A stretch of DNA of 64,000 nucleotides. It comes from Anastrepha obliqua (taxonomy: Eukaryota; Arthropoda; Insecta; Diptera; Tephritidae). The stretch is taken from the NCBI RefSeq assembly GCF_027943255.1, contig NC_072896.1, forward strand, positions 31,026,501 to 31,090,500. Reading direction: 5' to 3'. Positions 1 through 10,425 of the stretch are shown here, piece by piece; the first letter of the stretch is position 1, and each line of letters opens with the position of its first letter. The notes beneath the pieces were generated by a model. That model was given only the letters and a program-made list of their open reading frames with translations, was not told the DNA's origin and made no database searches. The position numbers were made by a program, and so were the translations under genes.

Positions 1-340
1 TTATATATATATAAACCTAGAGTTGTACTCCTCTATGAGAGCCTTCTTGCATCATCGATCTCAAGTGCGCAAAAATTCTTTAAAAGTTTGTCTTTAAACT
101 GTTTTACTACATTCTTAAACACAGGAATTGTTCCTCCTACATTTTCTACTTTGAATTTTTGTGTTAGAATTTGGCTCAGAATTCTAGATTCAATCACAGC
201 GTTCTGCACTGCACGGAATACAGCTAAACCTCTTAAGTGTGCACAAGTCTCAGCTAGCAAGAGTTCCCAATTGATATTCCGCGATGTGTGGGCGCAGCAG
301 ATTGAAAATGACGCTTAAAGCTTCACATAGTTTGCTCCTG
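1..340 (-). pseudogene. Unidentified decayed coding relic
   Basis: A 75-codon reading frame runs on the minus strand from 260 to 33. The frame stays open a little further upstream, and a second frame over 260-340 also reads like protein (…LLRPHIAEYQLGT…), which suggests one old coding region broken by a frameshift. The best-conserved-looking stretch reads KVENVGGTIPVF. I thought of V-ATPase subunit D, which has a similar NVAGVTLPIF segment, but the spacing to other D-subunit motifs does not fit. No family can be assigned. It could equally be a chance frame. Confidence 0.25.
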
Positions 341-872
341 GTCTCCTTGTTTAACACAAGTCAAACTGTATTTTTGCACTCCACATAAGCCTTTTGTGAA
401 TATAAAATGCATCACTGCCTTTTAAGCATTCAAAGTAGTTTTCAAAAATTCAACGAAAGCAAAACCTTGTGGAGAATCACAGGAAATACCTTTTTAAATG
501 TCAGGAACATTTCAAATCTTATCTATTTTATTTTATTTACATTTCTCAAAGTATGAAAAAAAATCTAAACAAAAAAATTACAATAAGTTAATTCAATCTC
601 TTTTCGTATAAATTAACAATACAATCTTCGAAATTTAAGTTAAAGAAAACAGGACGTACAAACCTGCAATCATTCTGAGCGCCAAAATAAGCGCACCGGT
701 ACTATTTACTCTTATTCGCCAAACAGAACCAAGCCCGGTCAATCGGAACTATACTCGTACACTCAATTTCGATAGCTAACTATATTTCTCGTATGTTTTG
801 TCAATGCAAAAGTCGCAAACGTTTTTGGGAACTTAGAAGGACAGAGCCGTAGGTCGGTGATCCTGTTCGGGT
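341..872. other. 5' flank of the kinase gene
   Basis: AT-rich sequence between the unidentified relic and the kinase start codon. No gene or recognisable repeat is seen. The kinase transcription start should lie here, but I cannot point to a convincing TATA box or initiator. Confidence 0.4.
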
Positions 873-3800
873 ATGCAAATGCCAACGGAAGAAAGTTCAA
901 CGAATAGTTCGGCAAGCAGAATTCTGGCAAATATAAAACTCGATGCAGTTGACAGTAACAACAACAGCGATCACATTGACTATAAGCTAAATATCAACGA
1001 CGTATTACGTCGGCGTGGCGGTGCATCTAAAGATGGGAATAGATCAGAAGCTTCTGTATCGGTGCGGCGTCAAGGATCGTCACTCTCTGTAGGTACCGAA
1101 GCAAAATCTTATAATGAACCTACCGCTACTGTCCGTCCAAAAACTATACTTGAGGATCATGGCATTGTGCTTGGTAAAGTGATTGGTACGGGTAATTATG
1201 CCAAGGTAAAAATTGGCTATTCGGAGGAATATGGCAAGCGGGTGGCGGTTAAAATAATATCAAAAGTGAAAGCGCCAGCAGAGTATACGCAAAAATTTCT
1301 GCCACGTGAAATCGAATCGGTGAAGGGTTTGCATCATGAGAACTTGATAACCTTCTATCAAAGTATCGAGACCAGTCATAGGTATGTACGCACGTGCATG
1401 GATGTGTTTGTATGCGAGTGAATGAGAAAGAAAATTGCATTTTATAAATATAAAGGTGCGTCAGGAGATTTTATATCAAATTGTGGGTTTGAGTTTGCTA
1501 AATTGATTAAAGCTTTACCAGTTTTTTTTTTAATTTCTTGAGAAAGCTTGTTTTTTTGTTTTATTCATTTCAAGAAGTCGGGAAAACATCGACTTTAGCA
1601 GGCAGTTCATCAGTTTAAGCGTATTTATTGGTTTTTTTGTTGAGCTGTTGCAACCTATCGGCGGCCGCCGTAGCCGAATGCGTCAGTGCGTAATTACCAT
1701 TTGGGAGTGCTTAGGTTCGAATTGCCGTGCATTAAACAGCAAAATGTTAGAAGAAGATTTTCTAATACTTAGCGATCGCGCCTCGGAAGGCAATGATAAA
1801 CCTCTGAGTTGATTTCTGTATTAAAAAGCTCTTCATAAAAAAAAAACATCTGCCGTTCGGAGTCGGTTTTAAACTGTACGCACGTCACAAATAAGAGCTG
1901 GAGCTCGGCCAAACACTTGAAGTACACAGTAGTGAACGCGCCAAATATTTTTTTCTTCTCTTTAATCTGATGATGCACTTCCTACGGCAAAAACCAGGAA
2001 AACCACCAACGCTGGTGCGGTCATGCAAAGAGAAGACCAGAGGATCACGCAGTGAGGCAAATGTTGCAGATGGAGGTAGCGAAAAGAGGGCCAGGCAGAC
2101 CACCAAGAACCTAGAAAATTACCATTGAAAATGACATGCGATGCAGAAACGTCAGCGAAGAGACGACTCAGAACCGCGTGACCTGGAGATTTCGCACTAG
2201 GAGAGTCGACCTGAAATAGGACAAGGCTAGGTTAAAGAAGAAGAGCCATAAATTAGCAAAGTGAGTGATGGGTGTTACCACTGAAATGGAAGTTTCTAAA
2301 TTCATTTTGGCTACGGGCGGATCAGTGGCGTTCGAGAGAGCTAACAAAGTTTGGGGCTTTTTAACAAGACTTTGTCCGAGGGAACGTAAACTCAATATAG
2401 CCTTTCCGTATGGTAGCTGTTAGGAGAGCAATGAGGTGGTATCACCTCAGCTCTCACGTCCCAGCTGCCCTGTAGTTGCTCTTGACTCACACTTTTTAAG
2501 CTATCAGCCGGCACTGGCAATTTCTTATCTCCTATCCCATCCGCCAATAGTAGTCGTGGTCATTCGAATAGGTTATTTTTCCCTTCTAAGTGTTCTATGA
2601 AGGAGTGTTTCTTTTTTAATGCAATTACCCTGCAAGCCAATTTCCTTGGACGACACCATGTAACTGAACTTAGCTTTTTCCATTTTCTCAAAATTTTTTA
2701 GGATTAGAAAAATTTTTTTAATGCATTGAATGATTTAGTAAAATAATTTTCCTAAGCTTCAAATACTGATGTTTACTTACTTAATCGCTCTTGTTTCTTC
2801 CAGGGTTTATTTAATCATGCAACTAGCGGAGAATGGCACACTTCTCGATTATGTTCGAGATAAGAAATTTTTAGAAGAACCACAAGCTCGCAATATATTT
2901 AAGCAATTAATTAGCGCCGTGGAATATATACATTCAAAGAACGTGGTCCATCGGTAAGCGTTTAACCCTACAGTACCCAGTGTGAATCAAAGGTGACGGA
3001 AGCTTAAAAAAGGAAGGGAAAGAAAAGAGTTTGGGGAAAAACTGATTCTAGAGTAGCAAAGCTGTTGGTTATAACTTCTGTGCTCCTTTATCAAAAAACC
3101 TGTTTTTAAAAATGAAAAATATCCATTATTCTTATCCGTAAAATTTCAGTCAAAAAAAAAATACGAAAATTGGTGCCCAAATTTTTTGGAAAAGGTATTT
3201 TGTTTACTGGTTCACTGCTCACTGACTTACAAATAATTAATCAATTCCTTTACCGAAGAAGCGAAAGGAAATCATGATTTACTAAGTATTTGTATTTTTC
3301 GTTCAATAAACCTGGTTAACAGCAAAAAGCGCCAAGAACCACTCAAAGACCCAATTCCTATCCGCAATCGGTCGCTGAGTCTGAAAATTCATATATTCTC
3401 CAGATATTAGAAATTTGTATGGTCTATTTTTTTATCTCTAATACAAAACCTTTATTTGGCGTTATCTTGAAAACTGCAAGACAGAAAAAAAAATTATGAG
3501 AATTTCGGAATGATTTTACATAAGAATTGGATGGCCTGGTTCTTGAGTTTTGTTTTTGCTGTAAATTAGTGTTATTGAACAAAAAATGGTGCTTTGCTTG
3601 CGTTTTTGATAACTGTTTAAAAAATTGCCTTGAAGCCTAAGTAAAATTTTTAGACAACAAACGCTTTAAAAATAAAATCATAAAAAAATTAAGATTAAAA
3701 AAGTTCTTAAAAAATTTTGGTAAAAATTAAATTTTTGCCACTCATTTTTTTCTCAACTTGGTTTGTCTTATGAAATGAAGAGTTTATGAATTTGCGGCGA

Positions 3801-4330
3801 GAAATTACTGAATTAATTTGAAGTCCCATTCTCTTTACAGTGACATAAAATGCGAAAATCTGCTACTCGATGAAAATTATACCTTGAAGTTGATTGACTT
3901 TGGCTTCGCGCGCAAAGATACGCGCAACAGTGATCAGGAAGTGATTCTGTCGAAAACCTTTTGTGGCAGCTATGCCTATGCCAGCCCGGAAATTCTCAAA
4001 GGTAGCTCACGCCGTACAGTCCATTCAATTTGCGTTTGTCATTTAATGAATGCAGCTTTCTTTCCTCCCACAGGCATTGCCTACGATCCATTCATGTCCG
4101 ATATCTGGGCATGCGGTGTTGTGTGCTACGCCATGGTTTTCGGACGTCTGCCCTACGATGGCTCCAACGTCCATGTGCTACTTAAACGCATCAATGCTTC
4201 GCTTGCATTTCCAAAGAATCCGACGGTTAGCAACGAATGCAAACAGTTGATCGGGAGTATATTGGCACCCCTCAAAGTACGCTATACTATACCACAAATC
4301 AAAGAGGAAACTTGGTTTAGAAAAAGTTAA
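873..4330 (+). CDS. Testis-specific serine/threonine kinase (TSSK family), four exons
   Basis: Exons are 873-1381, 2804-2953, 3841-4001 and 4074-4330. All introns are GT-AG, and the joined 1,077 nt encode 358 residues plus TAA. Residues 1-90 are a Ser/Asn/Arg-rich, probably disordered leader. The kinase domain then shows the glycine loop (GTGNYAKV), the VAVKII lysine, FLPREIE with the paired glutamate, HRDIKCEN catalytic loop, DFGFAR, an activation segment ending CGSYAYASPE, and DIWACGV. The KAP-x5-KFLPREIE and LSKTFCGS signatures are typical of TSSK kinases, which phosphorylate proteins in developing sperm. The protein stops soon after subdomain XI, as usual in the family. Catalytic residues look intact, so it is probably functional. 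Drosophila relatives would be the CG9222 or CG14305 type; I cannot tell which. The ATG is the first in frame and fits the family. Confidence 0.9.
1661..1951 (+). mobile_element. tRNA-derived SINE, full length but diverged, in kinase intron 1
   Basis: Starts GCGGCCGCCGTAGCCGAATG. It has an A-box-like TAGCCGAATGCG and a B-box-like GGTTCGAATTG, followed by the family body (CTGCCGTTCGGAGTCGG, GGAGCTCGGCCAAACAC) and the tail ACGCGCCAAATATT. Well diverged from the 37866 copy, so an old insertion, in the same orientation as the kinase gene. Confidence 0.8.
1985..2250 (+). mobile_element. 3' end of an RTE-like non-LTR retrotransposon
   Basis: Read with one or two frameshifts, the + strand gives LRWCGHAKRE, then RRGPGRPPRTWK and an ED…QNRVTWRFR-like segment. 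This is the conserved C-terminal pattern (GHV.R…RGRP..RW…D…W) of insect RTE-like LINE polymerases. Nothing upstream of it survives. Dead fragment. Confidence 0.6.
2954..3840 (+). other. Kinase intron 2 (phase 2)
   Basis: Donor GTAAGC at 2954, acceptor TCTCTTTACAG ending at 3840. The split codon CG|T makes the Arg of the HRD catalytic loop. It is AT-rich and I recognise no element in it. Confidence 0.85.
4002..4073 (+). other. Kinase intron 3: 72 nt, in frame, no stop
   Basis: GTAGCT donor after AAAG and TCCCACAG acceptor. Splicing joins EILKG to IAYDPF, which matches TSSK family spacing, so it is very likely a true intron. Retention would add 24 codons without a stop or frameshift, just after the activation segment. 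Confidence 0.85.
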
Positions 4331-4475
4331 TGTGGAAAGATGAAACTTTACACGTAAAAAGTATATTTTTTTTCTATCTTTTCTAAAATTATTTGAAAAT
4401 TAAGCAAGAAATTTTAGTTTAGTATGAAATTAAATACTGATTTCATAAAAAAAAGGAACAATTATTAATATTGAA

Positions 4476-4481
4476 AATAAA
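4476..4481 (+). promoter_or_regulatory. Probable polyadenylation signal of the kinase gene
   Basis: AATAAA about 146 nt after the TAA stop, in AT-rich 3' UTR. It is the first canonical hexamer downstream. In DNA this AT-rich one hexamer is weak evidence. Confidence 0.45.
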
Positions 4482-4741
4482 TGAACAAAAAAAGTGGAAA
4501 AATAAGATGTCTTAGAGGTGGTTATTTAAAAAGAGTTGGGCGTATTTATAAATGCAAGGTGAAGTTGCGGTAAGTGCGCTTCCGTAGTCGTTCTTGGATG
4601 TCATGTGAGTTAAGACCTAACATGGGCCATGCGAAAAACGTTAAACGAGAAACGCCAACTTGAGTACGTACAAATTGTTTTTTCACACTTACAAACTTAA
4701 TAATTGGGAGTTAACGCTGACACGTGCGCTATTTATATATA

Positions 4742-5583
4742 CCGTTAGCGTCAAAATAGTGATAAGTTTTGATTTTTTATTTATTTATTTTGTATTAAAT
4801 TTAATTTTTTTTTATAAAAATACATTTCATACTGCAACAAAAACCATATAAAGCAAAATTTTGTAAAAATTCAGCAAATTTCCATCAATATTTTAAACTT
4901 TTTATTCAGAATTTCTAGAAAAATTCTGGGTATGCAGTTTTATAGATCATTAAATTTTGGCATAATAAAGTGCAAGTTTTAAGTAGATCAAAAATAACCC
5001 TGATTTTTGAGAATTTTTTTCGTATGCGGTCTTGTGCATTTTCTCTAATTAATGCCTACTCCACATTTTTTATATGGAAGAAAATACCCAACACCGTCAG
5101 CAGAAAAAATTGCCGATTTTTGAACCACTTGAAGCTTGCACATAATTATACCAAAATTCAATGATATATAAAACTGTGTACCCTTTAATTCTTGACAATT
5201 TTTTCTGCTCACGGTGCTTGCTTTCATATAAAAAAAGTGGAGTAGGCGTTAAAAGAGAAAATGCACAAGACCGCATGCGAAAAAAATTCTTAAAAATCAG
5301 TGTGATTTTTGATCTACTTCAAACTTGCATTTTATTATAACAAAATTTAATGACCTATAAAACTACATACTCGAAATGTTTTTAAAAAATTCTAAGTAAA
5401 AAAATTGAAACATTGAGAAAAATTTGCCGAATTTTTACAAATTTTATACAAAGTGCAAAACTTTACTTTATAGAGTTCTTGTTGTTGTATGCATTATATT
5501 TTCATAAAAAAATAATTGAAATTACAAAATAAATAAGCAAATAATCAAACCGTATAAATATGTGGTGTACACTTTATTGACTG
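4742..5583. mobile_element. Tc1/mariner-type MITE with large internal palindrome
   Basis: The left end CCGTTAGCGTCAAAATAGTG follows TA at 4740-4741. The right end TGGTGTACACTTTATTGACTG is followed by TA at 5584-5585. These ends match the terminal repeats of the 38928-39462 element. Inside, about 4855-5095 and 5215-5465 are inverted copies of each other (for example GCGGTCTTGTGCATTTTCTC against GAGAAAATGCACAAGACCGC). No coding potential; short frames inside are by-products of the palindrome. Confidence 0.7.
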
Positions 5584-5989
5584 TATATTTTCCAGTTTTA
5601 CTGTTTTAAGTTTATATAGCAGCGGTCATAAAAATGTAGTTAAGGTCAAAAAGAAATAGTTTATAAAATTTTGTTAGATATAGACATATTTTCTGTTTTA
5701 AAGAGAAAATTTGTAGTATCCACAATTCTGTTCGCAATAATAGCAGTGGCATATAATACAAATTTCTACTGAAGGAAAAATAACTCAGAACGAGGTTTCA
5801 TTTATAGTATAACCTTTATTTTGCTTCGTTGGCTACATTTCCGTTTAATAAAAAAACAGTCATCAAAAAAACAAAAAAGAAAAAAACAAAAAACACCGTT
5901 TTTTATAAAAATAATCAGGGGTGCAACGAAACATTTTGATCGTTATTAAAAAAATAGTGGCCAGCGTTTAATTTACATTTAAGTTATCA

Positions 5990-6350
5990 AAATTTGGCCC
6001 AATGGACCAACGAGGCGTAGAGTCCACCAAAAGTCTACACCTTTCGCCAGGAATAATCTTCTACTTCTTTCCCACAGCTTTCCAGAGCTCTTTGATATTT
6101 GTGGGATTCGCTTTGCTTACAGCTCCTTTGATATCTGCCCAAAGACTTTGAATGGGGTTAAGGTCACATTGTTAAACCGACCAACTCTTGAACTTAACCT
6201 CATTTGAAGGGAACCAATTTCTCCTAAACTTGCTGATATGCTTTGCGACGTTGTGTTGTATACCCAATTCAGAGGCATTTTCCGCTCCGTATTGACTATA
6301 TTATCTTCAAGTACTACTTGGCATTCATGACTTCTTTTATCCAATATACG
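5990..6350 (-). pseudogene. Tc1-like transposase, C-terminal relic
   Basis: The minus strand, with frameshifts, reads NPIQSLWADIKGAV, SKANPTNIKELWKAVGKK and VDSTPRW. This is the end of a Tc1-family DD34E transposase, normally NPIENLW; here the catalytic E is Q. A SINE follows directly at 6351. The 400 nt before it (5586-5990) is probably decayed terminal sequence of the same element, but no clear repeat pair is visible. Confidence 0.7.
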
Positions 6351-6643
6351 GGACCGCCGTAGCCGAATGGGTTGGTGCGTGACAGAGAGAGGTTGGTTCG
6401 AATCTCGGTGAAAGACCAAAATGAAGAAAAAGTTTATTCTAATGGGCGTCGCCCCTCGGCAAGCAATGGCAATCCTCCGAGTGTATTTCTGCCATGAAAA
6501 AGCTCCTCATAAAAAATATCTGCCGTTCGGAGTAGGCATGAAACTATAGGTCCCTCCATTTGTGGAACAACATCAAGACGCACACCACAAATAGGAGGAG
6601 GAGCTCGGCTAAACACCTAACAGAAGTGTACGCGCCAATTATT
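6351..6643 (+). mobile_element. tRNA-derived SINE, near complete
   Basis: Head GACCGCCGTAGCCGAATGGG with A box TAGCCGAATGGG and B box GGTTCGAATCT. There is a short deletion in the head, which lacks the ATTACCATTCGGAATT segment. The body and tail (AGGAGGAGCTCGGC…TACGCGCCAATTATTT) are complete. It abuts the Tc1 relic. Confidence 0.85.
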
Positions 6644-7060
6644 TATTTTTTATTTTTTTAAAAAAATTGCATAAAAATCTAGTATCGCGGAATTGTGGAG
6701 TTTGGTGGAAGCTGAGCTGCAGGCTAGCGGACGGATTACAGGCTGCGGTTAGTGGTATGGTCTTCAGATATGAAGGAAGCTGTGAAATAAGCAGTCTCGA
6801 ACAGGCGGCGAGTAGGAATAATGGGTGTATATGGTCTTGTCTGTTGTATGGGAAGTTCTTTAAATAACCCACAACGTCCGATTATTTTTACTGACAAGGC
6901 GAACAAATGTTTTTCTTTTAATTTTTTATTGGGAGTTGTTATTTGAATAAAAAAAATCGAATATTTCTTTTATACATAAGTCACTGCAATTTTTCGAAAT
7001 AGAGTTGATGCTCCGCTGAATATAAGCTTTTTTGATCTCCATAATCTATTTACAATGCCA
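6644..7060. other. Unassigned DNA between two SINEs
   Basis: A frame at 6667-6867 reads like decayed protein (LVSRNCGVWWKL…) but I cannot link it to a family. The rest is AT-rich with nothing recognised. Confidence 0.3.
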
Positions 7061-7262
7061 GGCGTCTCGGCAGACAATTACAAACCTCCGAGTGTATTTC
7101 TGCCATGAAAAAGATCCTCAAAAAAAAAAAAAAAAAAAAAGTAACTGCCGTTCGGAGTCGACCTAAAACTGTAGATCTCTTCATTTGTGGAATAACATCA
7201 AGACGCACGCCAAAAATAGGAGGAGCTCGGCCCAAAAAAGGGTGTAAGAGCCGATTATTATA
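7061..7262 (+). mobile_element. tRNA-derived SINE, 5' truncated
   Basis: Begins inside the body at GGCGTCTCGGCAGACAATTA, so the tRNA-like head is missing. It continues through CTGCCGTTCGGAGTCGACC and AGGAGGAGCTCGGCC to a weak tail. A run of about 21 A at 7121-7141 has expanded in the spot where other copies have a short A tract. Confidence 0.75.
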
Positions 7263-7310
7263 TTGAGCATTAGAAAAATTATTTTAAAAATATGATAACA
7301 AAACGGCGGT

Positions 7311-8640
7311 GTGGATATTCACCCACCTAGCTATGACAAGGTCAGTTCCGCTATTCAGCGACCGAAGAACAATAAATCAGCCGGAGCAGATAGACTCCCA
7401 GCAGAACTGTTCAAGGCCGGCGGCAATGGACTGATTGGGTGCATGCATCAGCTTATGAGTAAAATATGGTTAGGAGAAAGCATGCCCAATGATTGGATTC
7501 TCAGTGTCCTTTGTCCTGTCTTGAAGAAAGGCGACTCTACTATATGCGCCAACCACCAGGGGATCAGTCTTATCTCATTCTCATTCTGTCGAACGTATTG
7601 TGTGAAAGACTAAAACCATACACCAGCTCACTTATTGGATCTTAGCAGTATGGTTTTAGACCTGGAAAGTCCACCATCGATCAGATCTTCAGACTACGCC
7701 AAATTCTGGAAAAAACTCATGAAAAAGATAACAACATAACTCATAATCTTTTTGTAAGTTATAAGGCTGCTTTCGATAACCCGATAAGGGATCGCCTACA
7801 TGCCACAATGTCTGAGCCCTGTATTCCCGCAAAACTGATTTGACTTTGTATAATGGCATTGAGCAACAGGTTCAGCTCTGTCAAGGTAGAAAAAGACCGT
7901 CCCGAACCTTTCAATACCGAGCGAGGTTTCAGAAAAGGCGATCTACTATCGTGCGACCTCTCCAACTTCCTCTTGGAAACGGTACTGCGGACAGCCGGCA
8001 CTGACTAGCAACGAGGGCAAGACGAAGTATACATATGCTGTCCACTAGAAAAGAGACACGGCGTTTTGGATCCAGCATTTCAATGAACAACTATGCTTTT
8101 GAAATCGTCAAAGAATTTATATATCTTGGCACCGCCGTCACAACAACAAACGATGCCAGCCTGGAGATAAACCGACGAATCAAACTTGCTAATGGGTGTT
8201 ACTATGGTCTTAGTAAGCAAATGTGTAGCAGAGACCTCTCTCACTCGACAAAACTAACACTCCAGAAGACGCTCCTTTTGCTCGTATTCGAGAGAAAGAT
8301 ACTTCGGAAAATCTTCGGTCCTCTTGGTGTTGGCGATAACTACTACCGCCGAATGAACCACGAGCTGCATGAGTTCTACGACGAGGTGGACATAGTGAAG
8401 CGTATCAATATTCAGCGTATGGATGCAGAAGCTCCAACAAAGAACGTGTTCGGATGGCAAGTTATAGGACAACGGCCTAGGGGAAGACCATGCTTCCGAT
8501 GGAAGGATCACGTTGAGAGAGTCATATCATCACTTGGTGTAACAAAGTAGAGAAGGCGATCGCGCAAAGCAGACACGCCTGGAGAGACATGTTACAGTCG
8601 GCCTTAATACGGTAACGGGTTATGATCCTTGATCATATAG
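7311..8640 (+). pseudogene. RTE-like non-LTR retrotransposon, reverse transcriptase relic
   Basis: The + strand frames read KNNKSAGADRLPAELFKAGG and VLKKGDSTICANHQGISLI, then (shifted) QYGFRPGKSTIDQIF, LFVSYKAAFDNPIRDRL, RGFRKGDLLS and, after a gap, NEGKTKYML, FIYLGTAVTTTNDASLE, VFERKILRKIFGPL and GQRPRGRPCFRW. This is the order of an insect RTE-like polymerase. The segment that should carry YADD is deleted near 8010-8020. A second deletion joins LQKTLLL directly to VFERKILR. The 3' end carries a short TAAG repeat near 8640. Inactive. Confidence 0.85.
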
Positions 8641-8869
8641 TAAGTAAGTAAAGTAATAAAATAGTCAAATATACCAGAGTTTTTCAATGCAGACTGATGC
8701 AGCTCCAGTAAAGTTTTGTAAAACAAGGCTTAAAATAAGATGTATAACTTGATAAAAATTACAAGAAAATTAGTTCGCTATATAGCTTCTGGGGGCCTTG
8801 TGTTATTTCAAACCAGGAGTTTCTTAATTCGACCATAGAACTCCCAATCGAGCTCATCATCAAACGCAG

Positions 8870-9105
8870 ACGATTTGGCTGGATAGACCACACTTTGAAA
8901 AAGATCCAGGCGAAATATGCAGGGCTATTCTATGGTGGAAACTGCAAGGTATTAAGAACTATGGAAGACCAAAAACCTCCTGGCGACGCATGGTGGAATG
9001 GACTTATCAAACTCAAATACAACCTGGAATTCTGAAAAATAAAATGGCTCACAATCGAAATGATTTCAATACTTTTGTTCTGGCGCTACGCTCCAAGCAG
9101 AGTTA
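8870..9105 (+). mobile_element. RTE-like LINE 3' fragment
   Basis: Reads KRRRFGWIDHTLKKDPGEI, then GRPKTSWRRMVEWT and a final ALRSKQS-like segment, with frameshifts. This is the same C-terminal pattern as the copies at 1985 and 59040 but from a different subfamily. No upstream part is seen. Confidence 0.65.
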
Positions 9106-9144
9106 AAGTAAATCATATACACTTATATAGCTTCTAGAGCTCAC

Positions 9145-9235
9145 CTCTCCATTGTGGCCAACACAAAAAAGTCTACACGCCCTCCGCAGAATCTTTCTCT
9201 CGAGCATTCAAAGTGTCGGCTCATCGGATATTATC
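9145..9235 (-). mobile_element. Tiny RTE-like LINE fragment
   Basis: The minus strand reads LERKILRRAC, the same VFERKILRKIF motif found in the 7311 element and at 42765. Only about 90 bp survive. Confidence 0.4.
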
Positions 9236-10313
9236 TTCGTTCAAGCTTTTTTAATGAGATAAATATTTCAAGGCTGATTTTGTTATCATTGATTCTTTTA
9301 TTATCATTATTTCTTTTATTGAGTAAACTTTTATAAATTTGCTTTCTGATTAAAAATTTCTGATTTCTGCTTAATTTGTTTATTCTTTTTATATAAATTG
9401 CCACGCATTTTTTTTTGCCATACAAGTACGTCCGCTCTAATTCACAGATTTGAAATTACTTGCAGAAGATTTCCTTCTGAATATTATTGACTTTTTGACA
9501 AAATTAATATTCATAGAAGAGAAGTAGCGACTTTGCTGATTAAAATTCAATATTTAAGTTTCAAATGGAGCAATTTGCATTTGCATAGAAGCGCACTTCC
9601 GCTTAACCCACGCCCACACAGCATCGACAAACATTTAATATTATAAGCTTATACCTACACTCACACATATACATACATATCTAGTTTGCTCCACACATGT
9701 ACATACATCTATTTAAATAAGCGGTGCCAATATAGGGTGATCCATATGCAGACTTCCCTTTGAATCATAGATTTTTATACCATATCAGCAATTTTCCGCT
9801 CGAAATTTCGATTGCCAGTCAGCTGTCATTCTTGGGAAATGCACGCCAATTTTGGAGGAGGTCGAATCGAATTTCCTACGAACTGCCTGAATGTTAGCTA
9901 TAAGTAATAAAGTTGACGTAGCTGGTGATTGAAAAACCCGCAAGTGATTATGAAGAAACCTGAGCATCGGCAGTAAAGTGAATTTGTTGAAAGTCTTGGC
10001 AAACTGAATTTTTCTATTTCAGTCAACAGGCTGAGAGCTATCCCACGGATCTTCAGGGACTGAAATTGCAGGCCAGAGCTGAGATGATCTTTGGTTTCGG
10101 CCAGATGGCGATCATGTAACATAGTCATGAAAGATTGATGTTATGCGGATCATTCAGAAAGACGTCAGGTTCTTATGGTCCGAGAGATTCGTATGCAAAT
10201 AAAACTGAACATTTGAGCTGACAAATAGGTAAAAAAATGAGGCAACTGCTTGAACAAAATTGCTTTTCATAAATATTGAATTAATTTAATATTTTATATG
10301 CTTTTTCCCCTTT
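9236..10313. other. Intergenic DNA, nothing firmly recognised
   Basis: 9236-9735 is AT-rich unique sequence. At 9735 GGGTGATCCATATGCAGACT resembles a mariner-type end. The minus strand of 9740-10130 reads like decayed protein (NIQAVRRKFDSTSSKIG), but I cannot name it and see no second end. Confidence 0.3.
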
Positions 10314-10425
10314 TGGTCGTTCTAGCCGAATGAGTTATTGCGCGACTATCATTCGGAAGCGCACAGCTCCGAATCGCCGTGTATGAAATACCAAATGGTA
10401 GAACAAGTTTTTACTAATGTGGCAC
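10314..10425 (+). mobile_element. SINE head only
   Basis: The tRNA-like part (TCTAGCCGAATGAGTTATTG, then CCGAATCGCCGTG in place of the B box) runs into AAGTTTTTACTAATG and then stops against an R4-like LINE. The body and tail are missing. Confidence 0.6.

Larger units (their letters stand above)
1382..2803 (+). other. Kinase intron 1 (phase 2), loaded with transposons
   Basis: Donor GTATGT at 1382 and acceptor TTCTTCCAG ending at 2803. The split codon AG|G encodes the Arg of ETSHRVYLIM. The intron holds a SINE (1661-1951) and the 3' tail of an RTE-like LINE (about 1985-2250). The remaining 550 nt or so before the acceptor shows nothing recognisable. Confidence 0.85.

Noticed and set aside
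33..260. V-ATPase subunit D pseudogene
   Set aside because: Only NVGGTIPVF resembles NVAGVTLPIF. The distances to the other D-subunit motifs and the flanking residues do not fit.
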